Assembly (NCBI GenBank): GCA_905250885.1
Contig: CAJNOQ010001331.1
Location: 1-32,967, forward strand
Reading direction: 5' to 3'
DNA length: 32,967 nucleotides
From: Didymodactylos carnosus
Lineage: Eukaryota; Rotifera; Eurotatoria; Philodinida; Philodinidae
The notes under the pieces are model-generated. The model ran no database searches, was not told the origin of the DNA, and saw nothing but the letters and a program-made list of their open reading frames with translations. Below, piece after piece: positions 25,303-32,967 of this stretch (position 1 is its first letter; every line of letters begins with the position of its first letter). The position numbers and the translations under genes are program-made.

Positions 25303-25308
25303 AATAAA
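25303..25308 (+). terminator. Candidate poly(A) signal of the ATPase gene
   Basis: AATAAA lies about 330 bp after the stop codon and is the first canonical hexamer downstream of it. Confidence 0.4.
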
Positions 25309-25789
25309 TTCAACTCATTCACTGCTACTTTTCTCTCAAATTAAAATCAAATGTCTTCCGATTTTAACATCTTTATTTATTTATTTTATTTTATTTTCTC
25401 TTTTTTTGTTTTCTTTTTCTCATCATGTGTAATGATTCAATTGAACTGTGTTTATTTTATTTTCACATATATGCATATAACATGCAATGTTGCTTCGTTT
25501 TTGTTTTTTATCTAATTTTAATTTAAAATGCAAGTTTTTCTATTGATAAAGCTTTCTAGTTTGTAGAATCAATGAGTCATAATTTTACCGGCACCGGTTT
25601 TATTCTTCGCAATTCACACTATTTATATTTGTTTATTTATGTAGGAACCATTTATTCTTTTTCTATCCATCCATTATAGTTCGTTTATTTTTTCTTAACT
25701 GTTGCTGTTTTCTTTTTGCTTTGTTTATTCCTTTAGGTGAATTCTGTAGCTGTGCACACACATAACACATCATGTGAATATTAAAGAAA
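25309..25789. other. Intergenic spacer, nothing recognised
   Basis: T-rich AT sequence with several TTTATTT tracts. No open frame or RNA was recognised. Confidence 0.5.
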
Positions 25790-26970
25790 CATTCATTTTT
25801 TCAACAACAAAACAGAAAAAACTGATTCAGATTTGAATATTTCAATCTCGTTTATCTTGAAACAAGAAATTCAAGTACAATTCTGTAGCTTTCATTTCAT
25901 GATACCTAATCACCATTTATCAATATTTAAGGGATTTTTGGACAGTTGAGAATATAGTCACGTAGATTTTTTTCATTAATGAACTTAAATATCATGGAAT
26001 ATGGTTGAAGTTTAAATCTTCGATGAAAAAATGGTGAACAAGTTAATGCATATATTCAACAATCATTAGATGATCTCTATCGTTTGACGCATCCAATGAC
26101 AGTGGACACACATTTATTTTCATCATGTGAAAAAAATTCGATACTGTAAAACCATTTCCATTTTCGTCATACAATACACAAAATATTATCGCGTATTATG
26201 AATGTGTTTTGAGCATTTTATTAACGAGTAGTTTGAGAGAAGTACAGTGAAACACAAACGAAATGTTCATAGTTATACAAAAAGGCATGGATGAGATGAA
26301 CAATAATTTTGTTATCAAAGTGGAAAATTAGCAAGATTACTAGAACACTATTCGATACTGAACAAGAAACTTTTTTTAAGTGTCAAAGACGGAAATATTA
26401 ATGGTATAGTCAGTAGATATTCAAAGAATACAATACAAACAACCATTAATTGCAATATTTATACAATATTAACGATCAACAAAATGAAAAATAACCAGCA
26501 GTAATGCAAATGTGAGCAGCTGTTTGCGTTAACTGAATTTCAGTCGTTCACCGTTTCATTAAAACAAAGACAATTTCAAGTTTTTCTCTTGAAGGCAACA
26601 GTAAAAATGTTTTTACAAAAATCATCATCTATCGAGATAATGTAAAGATCCCAGATATTTTCCACAATTATGAGTATTAACCAGATGTCATGAATTTGTA
26701 GGAAAATATGAGAAAAAAGATCATGTGAAATATAAATTATTTATTAGTATAAATGTGAATATTAAATTGCAAGACATACTCTAAATATTCGAGAGTAAAC
26801 CACCATATTTTTTGCAAATCTAAATAGATTATTTTTTATAAAACTACTCACGCTAATTTAGATATTGGAAATCGTACGAATGTAAATTCATCAATTAGCC
26901 TCGAACGAATTGTTCACATGTGGAAAATCTTTCTGTTAAAACATGATAAACATCTATCTAATCAGTAAGA
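25790..26970 (+). pseudogene. Frameshifted remnant of a protein-coding gene, family not recognised
   Basis: A chain of protein-like segments runs on the plus strand, each broken by a stop or frame change. Examples are SFILKQEIQVQFCSFHF near 25.87 kb, VNAYIQQSLDDLYRLTHPM from about 26043, IIAYYECVLSILLTSSLREV near 26.19 kb, KLARLLEHYSILNKK near 26.33 kb, NVFTKIIIYRDNVKIPDIF near 26.62 kb, and NSSISLERIVHMWKIFLL near 26.91 kb. The breaks lie in single-base shifts with no donor or acceptor sites, so decay is more likely than introns. The KIIIYRDNV string recalls the conserved IxYRDG segment of Piwi/Argonaute proteins, but the other segments do not support that and I make no family call. The source gene was probably large. 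It starts about 0.5 kb beyond the probable end of the ATPase transcript. Confidence 0.55.
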
Positions 26971-27692
26971 GTGAGTCCACGTCATGGTCGATCAATCCTC
27001 AGAGAAGGAAAATTTAGCTTTAATTGATATATTTATAGTAGTACAGTACAATAGATAGATAAAACATATCTTAATTTTTTTTTTCGATTAAAAATATTTG
27101 ATTTTTTAGTCATAGCCATGTCCTAAATACATTTGTCTGACGATTTTTTTTCACACTGTTGAATTCCTTAAAAATGCCGAATAGCATCGCATTCGGTGTG
27201 GTTTTCCATAGAGATTACAGAGATGTCTACGATCTATTTTAATTGAAAATATTACATGACAATAAAACAGATTAAACATCTATTGAAAAACGTCTGTGTT
27301 AAGTAGAATTGAGAATGTTGCTTGAAAAATAGTTTAACTAAAATGAGATATTTGGTAGGTCAGAATCTAGACTATAAACTATTTTCAGTCGCTGATAGAC
27401 CGTTCTGTAGTCCGTGTTCTCAGTTTGAGCTTCAATTCATCATGGATAAATGTTTTCTTGATGTAAAGTTTCTTCTTCACTAAAGTGGATTCAAAGATGA
27501 AAAATGTGTCGTTTCATTTTTTCTCTATACTTCAAATGAAAACTTATCGAATGAAAACAAAATTATGGATTGTTTTGGCTGATTAGATATATTATGATCA
27601 TTTAAAAATAATAAACTATTACTATGATTTAATAATTTCAACGGTCTGATATTCCCTTATCTACCAGATAAACTAACTATCCTCACCGATAC
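26971..27692. other. Noncoding stretch, no gene seen
   Basis: AT-rich, with stops in all frames. It may include further decayed parts of the preceding pseudogene, but nothing is clear enough to annotate. Confidence 0.45.
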
Positions 27693-28150
27693 AGGCGCGT
27701 AGCCAGGATTTTGCTAAGAGGGATGCACTATAGATGTAAATTGATATACTGGTTTTCGTGCATTTTGTTTTTTGGTTGTACCGATTCTGATTCCAATATA
27801 GCCGTCTGTGCGACAGCGACCAGAAAACTAACAGGGCACTAAAGAATTTTCACACCGGTTTGCATCGACGAAGCGCGCGTAAAAGGTAGATATCTCTTGC
27901 CGCAACTCATTTAAGCAACCGAAGTAACTTTTCACGGATTGACAAAATATTCTCATGTTCTCGTTCACGCTGTTATTTCTAATAATGTCTTTTGATAAGA
28001 GATGAAAGCTCGAACCTTATCTCGTCAGTGATTTCTTTTAGAAATCAAATGTGATTGTTTTCATTGCAGTTAAATAACAATTTTTACTGATGGGGTGTGC
28101 CCAGGCACAACGGGCCTCGCCGATATCACTCACACTTAAGCCCCCCCTCT
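27693..28150. repeat. Mobile-element relic with GCGTAGCCAGG end
   Basis: GGCGCGTAGCCAGGATTTTG at 27694-27713 and GGGGTGTGCCCAGGCAC at 28092-28108 resemble terminal motifs I associate with dispersed repeats in invertebrate genomes. The segment is GC-richer than its neighbours, with CGACAGCGACC and CGACGAAGCGCGCG patches, and has no long open frame. Its right side meets the insertion point of the next element, which may have landed in it. Confidence 0.45.
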
Positions 28151-28985
28151 CACAGTGGGCATTTTCCCATACAGTAGGCGGACATCTGACTTTTTGAGTT
28201 AGAAAATGATTAGTTTAGATAATATGGTCTTACTATGTGACAGATATTAGCAGAAGTAAAAAAGGTCGAATTCGAAAAAAAATTTTTTCCGACAAAAAGT
28301 TCCTTAGGGGGATACTTGCCATGAATTTTTGTCAAAAAATATTTTATTTGTAAAATTAACAAACTATATATCATTCGACGTAGTTTTTCACGATGATTCC
28401 GAATATGACTTTATGTTGTGGAAAAAGTGCTCTTATGGGGGAGAAAAACGCGAATTACCTCGAAAACCCTACGGGTTTTTGTAAAATCAATAACTCGACT
28501 TAGAAAAAAAGACGAGAAAAGACGAAATCATCATAAATACACGAAAGGCTGAGGAACATTTTCATGTAATTAGAAGGTCTGTTCAGGCTTAGTGCTTTTT
28601 AGTGCTGTCACTGCACTGAGGTTGTCTCATGTCGGACCGTAGTAACTAGACTACTAGACCTTTTTTCGTTAGTACAAGATGCAAAAGGAGTACCTTCTAC
28701 TACCAGGAGATACAATAGGTTGTGCTGATTCGGAATACGTGCTTTGGATAGGATAATATTGCACGTCTGTACATAGAAATAAGAATCTTTGCAGATGTGT
28801 CATATTTGACGGTGTTTTTTGTGAATGTTCGTAAGTTAACTTACTCATCGAAGGAGTTCATTACTAGTCGATCATTATATACCATTCGATAGCGCTTTTC
28901 AAGAACTACATTTACTACTGTTCGAATTCAAAAAAGCTCACTTGTCGATTGCTCAAATTTCCGCCTGAATGCCCACTGTGCCTCT
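28146..28985. mobile_element. Complete 830-bp non-autonomous DNA transposon, Transib-like termini, with 5-bp target duplication
   Basis: The element spans 28151-28980. Both ends read CACAGTGGGCATT inward (13 of 13 identical), and the flanks are the direct repeat CCTCT at 28146-28150 and 28981-28985. A second shared block, AGGCGGA, lies 18 bases after the heptamer on the left and 7 on the right. There is no long open frame, so transposase must have come from elsewhere. A 5-bp duplication and CAC(A/T)(A/G)TG ends are the hallmark of Transib transposons, relatives of RAG1, whose recombination-signal heptamer is CACAGTG. Alternatives include Chapaev and CACTA-type elements, which have CAC-starting ends but usually 2-4 bp duplications. 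Confidence 0.7.
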
Positions 28986-30114
28986 TGGGATCAGAAGAGG
29001 TAAGTCTGATCTGCGATCAAACTGTCAGGGAATGTTGTCCTTGGAAATGCTCATTTCTATAAAAAATGGAAGCATGATTTAAACATCGGACTCTGACAAG
29101 TCTTAGCTATAGGTGTTATATACAAATAAAAAAAAACCTGTCTTTCTTCGATGTATCGTTACCGAGAATCCCGGTATGTGGTGAAAGCTCACAAGTTGAA
29201 AAACAGTCTTGAGACGCAAATAAGTTTTGATTCTGTTAAATGCGTTTTACTTGAAAATTATTTAGCATTAAATAATTTGTTGCTACTTTTCATAAATTTC
29301 TGCCATTTTACGGTTCTAAAAAATACGAATTATTGTTTTTTCCCTATTAAATAAACGGAAAATTAGTTTACTCCTTCTGCTATTAACCTTTGAGAGAGAG
29401 ATGGATGGATAAATTTCCATTAATATCAACAGCTCATAATCAGATCAACTAAACATTTTCATTGGACATGACCAGGACAAAGTTTTTTATTTTAATATCG
29501 GTTCAAATATCGTGCTCGTATAAAACATGAAAAAAAATACCTCGTTAACAGCGCAAAATTCAAAATAATTTTCTTATCTGACATAAGAGTTGTGATTGTT
29601 CTAGAAAAACTGTATACTTGTATAACATAAGATCACTTTTTTATCTATTTTTTATATTTAAAAAATTCGTGTTCCATATCCCGGTCAAGAAACCTTTTTA
29701 AGTCCAAGTTCCGGCCACGTCTCGTTTTTATACATAATCTTTATCAATGCATATGCTTTCCTCGTATTTTACTTTTTCTTTGTTGTTGTTGTTTTTTCGA
29801 ACATTCTTTTTTTGCCGTTTTTCTATATTCGTCGTTGCTATTCTCTACTCCATATACAGCAGATCAGTGTGATCTCAATCCCAATTGTCTGAAGAAACTC
29901 ATTTCTCCTTTTTTTTCTTTCTTTTTTATGTTGAAATAAATATAGTTTAACCTAGATATGAAACTACTATCAGTTTAAATTATAGTATATGTAATAAACT
30001 ATGACCATTATTCATTTTTTCAATTTCAATTTATGAGATAAACAAAAATAGGATACTTTAATTTTTTTTTTTCTCTCGGTTCAAATTAAGTTAGATCATC
30101 AGTTTTACGGGTTA
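28986..30114. other. Intergenic spacer before the receptor gene
   Basis: A short inverted pair (CCTCTT/AAGAGG) lies at the left edge. An open frame at 29151-29354 has no protein-like features. CCGGT/CCGGCC-containing patches near 29170 and 29680-29720 may be repeat scraps. No promoter motif was recognised. Confidence 0.45.
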
Positions 30115-30140
30115 GAGCGAGAGAGAGAGAGAGAGAGAGG
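30115..30140. repeat. GA microsatellite in the 5' region of the receptor gene
   Basis: A GA tract, continuing into G- and A-rich sequence, lies about 50 bp upstream of the receptor start codon. It may fall in the promoter or 5' UTR. Confidence 0.8.
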
Positions 30141-30192
30141 GAGAAAGGGAGAAAAAACAACAACAGATCCAGAAGAGTAAAAATTAAAATAG

Positions 30193-31342
30193 ATGATTTA
30201 TAATATGTCGATGGATTTTAATATGTCATTATTATTTATTAACGAAACTCTTAATAATTTAACATTTTCTGATATTATCGATCATGAACCCATAAAGGAA
30301 TTTAGTATTACATTTCGTATATCGATGATAATAGTAAAATGGTTAATGCGTTTAACATGTTTGATCTTATTAATTCTATGTCCAATTTCAAATATATTTC
30401 TTATTCAATTATACAAATCGTCTATATATAAATATTGTTCAGCAAAATGGTATATTATATTTAAATCTATTTTCGACATTATCTATATTTTTGTTACTTG
30501 TCCAGTACTCTTTTGTCTAACATTTAGAATTGAAATCTTAGATAAACATTTTCTATTTTGTAAATTTATAAACTATTTTCATCATTTATCAGATGATGTA
30601 AATAATTTATTATTAACATTTTTATGTATTGATCGTATGTTTCGAATAACATTTTATTATTCAAGTACTACTCGTCTCTCATTTATTGTATCTATTTCTG
30701 GTATTGTTCTTCTTATCTTTACTAATTTTCATCATATTATTCGTCTAAATTATACTGGTAGTTATTGTTATAAAACAGATTTAGGAATTATCGATTATAA
30801 TTTTGATCTCTATTATTCATTCTTTATCACTCTTATCTGTTGGATAATTAGTTTTATTTGTTGCATTAATATATCAATTAGTTTATGTATGAACAAAATA
30901 AACCAACGACGATTTAATAACGATCAATTACATGTTCAACTCACACATGAAATGTTTCTTTCAACTCATGATCAAGAACAATTAATATACAATGATAGTA
31001 AGAGAGAATTTGTTCACCTCTGTCTCCTCTAAACTGAATTTGTTGTTTTTTTCATTTTTAGCAGAATGGAATAGACAATCATTGCAAAACGAACATCAAC
31101 ATTCTTCTGAATATGTGATAACAGTTGGTGTATTAATCATTTCATTTTTAAATATTATTATTGGATTACCAACACTTATTTCATGGGCAGTTACAAATTC
31201 CTTATTCGGTTCATCTATGTCAAAACAATACATTTGGGAATCTATTCATCATATATACGTTTTACCACTATTAATGACACATACAATGAACTATTACATT
31301 TTTCAATATTTGGAAAAGAGAATTATTAAAAATAAAAAATAA
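30193..31342 (+). CDS. Rhodopsin-like (class A) G-protein-coupled receptor, orphan, two exons
   Basis: Exons 30193-30997 and 31062-31342 with a 64-bp intron (GTAAGA...TTTTTAG, phase 1) give 361 residues; an in-frame TAG abuts the ATG. Seven hydrophobic helices lie at about 47-73, 86-110, 123-153, 163-184, 206-232, 286-311 and 325-348. The N-terminus is extracellular, with four N-glycosylation sequons at residues 4, 10, 17 and 22 and no signal peptide. CIDRM at 145-149 is the DRY-type motif at the end of helix 3; Cys123 and Cys192 are placed for the helix 3 to loop 2 disulfide. The NPxxY motif in helix 7 is degenerate (NYYIF). It should act at the plasma membrane as a chemosensory or peptide receptor; the ligand is unknown. 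Such short, divergent receptors are multicopy in bdelloids. Reading through the intron would end the protein at residue 279, before helix 6. Confidence 0.85.
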
Positions 31343-31380
31343 AATATTCATCCATTGAAGAATAACTAAATGAGTGTAAA

Positions 31381-31432
31381 GTTTCAGTTATATGTTTCAG
31401 GTATATGTTTCAGTTATATGTTTCAGTTATAT
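31381..31432. repeat. 13-bp tandem repeat, four copies
   Basis: GTTTCAGTTATAT is repeated four times head to tail with one base difference (a G in copy 2). It starts 39 bp after the receptor stop codon, so it is probably in the 3' UTR. Confidence 0.9.
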
Positions 31433-31445
31433 TAATTCTGGATAC

Positions 31446-31451
31446 AATAAA
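31446..31451 (+). terminator. Candidate poly(A) signal of the receptor gene
   Basis: AATAAA about 105 bp after the receptor stop codon, just past the 13-bp tandem repeat. Confidence 0.5.
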
Positions 31452-31562
31452 TATATGATTGTTTCGTCAAATTTTACTTGTCTTACTATTATTTTAAATA
31501 GTTTGAACTTTGTGGAGTTTACAACAAATGAAGAAAATAAAGATTTTCGATAAATATCTCGC

Positions 31563-32195
31563 GTAATGTATATATGTTGTGCCAAAGTTAAACTATCTGT
31601 CGTAGTTATAACTTTCGATACGCAATTTTGTCGAAATTATTTTAGGCGAGCTAAATATTTCGTTATTAATTGATTGACAATGTTATTATTAAAATATATA
31701 GTTAAGATTTAATCTTCAGCTGAACAGCATACGCATATCTATTTAACAACAAACAAAAATGTACAAATTTTTCAGAATAAGTGAGAAGTACATTTTTTGG
31801 TACTTTTCGAATCTTTTGCTTAGTTCATTACTGTGTCATAATCAGAAATAAAAGTTAAACTGACAGTTAACGTAGAATATATCGTTTAAACAAGGACAAG
31901 TCAGAGGTTTCTCAAGTCAGAAGTCTAATCTGGTTAAATAAAGACTTCACTTGACTTGACTTACAGATCTATGACACAATTAATTGTAAACTGTGTACTA
32001 ATCATGTATGAATTAAGCCAATAGAGCTAATAATAAAAGCGAACGTCTAAAACCTACACTGTCAGAATACAGAGATTAAAATAAGCGGATTAATTTTAAC
32101 AGTTGTGTAAGTTTAGCTTAGTGAGAATTTATCTCGCCTAAAATAACTTTGACAAAATTGAGTGTTATAACTTCAGCACGACATATACTTATACA
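31563..32195. mobile_element. ~630-bp fold-back element
   Basis: The left arm 31563-31656 and right arm 32123-32195 are imperfect reverse complements. Shared blocks are TATTTTAGGCGAG, CAATTTTGTC and a GT(A/T)ATA..TATATG end. The left arm has about 18 extra bases (near 31588-31605) compared with the right. The interior has no coding capacity. It is a non-autonomous element of unknown superfamily, with no obvious target duplication. Confidence 0.55.
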
Positions 32196-32380
32196 AAAGA
32201 AAAGACTTTAAACGGCAATGCATGTAAGAGCCTTCATTTTATTATTTTTCTGATGCATATATATATACAAATAGAACAAATCTAGATGTTTTATTAACTG
32301 ACGCATTTTAACTTCACAAAATTATTCTCTCGTTAAAAATATCGTCTTTCCATACCTGTAAACGCATTAGAAATTAGCAC
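32196..32380. other. Short spacer, nothing recognised
   Basis: AT-rich spacer between two repeat blocks, with a short TA tract. Confidence 0.4.
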
Positions 32381-32967
32381 GTTCAAACTCGCGATAAGCT
32401 CACGCGTTCGAATGCACGAGAAAACAATTTTCGTTTATTTACTACATTTATAGATTTTTGGAGCGGTTTCACGTGTTAGGAATTAATGCATTGGAATTTT
32501 TCAACGACACAAATAGCAGTCACTTACGTGCTACAAAAAAGCACTTTTATCTTTTCGACCCGAAAGTTCAAAAAAAATTAAAGTAATCGAATAAAATAAA
32601 AAAAGTGCATCATTTGACTCGATTTTCGACACCGATTCTGAATATGATATTTTCATTGCGTGAAAGTTGCGTTCCCATGGAGAAAATTACGAATTAGGGT
32701 CGGAATTTCGATTTTTCCCACTAAACCCAGGCAAACTTTTTCTGCGAAAAAAACGCGTTAGAGTTCGTGTAAATTTTCATAGAAACTAACGCGTTTACCA
32801 GGATGTTTTTTGTCACATTCCGGACGTTCAAACGTGTTAGTGATCAACGCGTTTCACAGGGTCGATAATCAACGCGTTAGAGCGCGTTATAATTTAACGC
32901 GTTTGAACGCCCTAAATGTGACAAAAAACATCCTGCTAAACGCGTTAGTTTCCAATGCGTTTAAACG
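32381..32967. mobile_element. Repeat-derived block rich in AACGCGTT palindromes, running off the window
   Basis: ACGCGTT or close variants (ACGTGTT) occur about ten times between 32400 and 32967 in both orientations. A 52-bp imperfect hairpin joins 32783-32834 with about 32899-32951, sharing GGATGTTTTTTGTCACATT and its complement. Part of the block (32609-32698) is a diverged copy of sequence inside the 28.2-kb transposon (28370-28462). No open frame is present. The right border lies outside the window. Confidence 0.6.

Noticed and set aside
31033-31342. Second receptor open frame as a separate gene
   Set aside because: It supplies helices 6 and 7 in the correct phase after a 64-bp intron, so it is exon 2 of the upstream receptor.
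22451-32075. Identical 16-mer TGTCAGAATACAGAGA at 22451 and 32060
   Set aside because: The flanks do not align, and a 16-base match in 33 kb of skewed composition is plausible by chance.
1-32967. CRISPR array, rRNA, complete tRNA or bacterial operon structure
   Set aside because: No regularly spaced repeats, no rRNA-like sequence and no foldable complete tRNA were seen. The genes carry spliceosomal introns, so a bacterial source is excluded.

Overview
The window looks like nuclear DNA from a small invertebrate animal, most plausibly a bdelloid rotifer such as Rotaria or Adineta. It is very AT-rich. Genes are split by spliceosomal introns with GTAAG donors and TTTTAG acceptors, two of them only 64 and 78 bp. 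There are many microsatellites and fold-back repeats. One gene is a divergent rhodopsin-like receptor of the kind that is multicopy in rotifers. Another is a bacterial-type ParA/Soj ATPase now carrying introns, which fits the heavy horizontal gene acquisition known for bdelloids. The species call is inference; no rRNA or marker gene is present to prove it.

Layout. 1-830: end of a fold-back repeat. 830-4860: no intact gene, but a possible eroded coding remnant near 1.77-2.10 kb and a perfect 12-bp hairpin at 1890-1921. 4868-5086: a convincing short 5' coding exon. 5.1-21.1 kb: a 16-kb gene desert holding a 1.37-kb fold-back element (8020-9385), simple repeats and repeat relics. 21107-21253: a second short 5' coding exon. 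23194-24976: the three-exon body of the ParA-like gene, followed by a TTG/CTG repeat and a poly(A) signal. 25.8-27.0 kb: a frameshifted coding relic. 27.69-28.15 kb: a repeat relic. 28151-28980: a complete small transposon with CACAGTG termini and a 5-bp target duplication. 30193-31342: a two-exon seven-helix receptor. 31.38-32.97 kb: a 13-bp tandem repeat, another fold-back element, and a block rich in AACGCGTT palindromes that shares a diverged core with the 28.2-kb transposon.

How the parts relate. The exons at 4955-5086 and 21131-21253 both end in phase 0. The ParA body begins after a strong acceptor at 23190, also in open phase 0. The simplest model is one gene about 20 kb long with at least two alternative first exons that add different Ser/Thr-rich leaders to the same ATPase; transcript evidence would be needed. 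The receptor is an independent downstream gene on the same strand. The best candidates for something undescribed are this domesticated ParA gene, whose signature lysine is arginine, and the small transposon, whose ends match the V(D)J heptamer and whose two ends differ by 11 bp in spacing.
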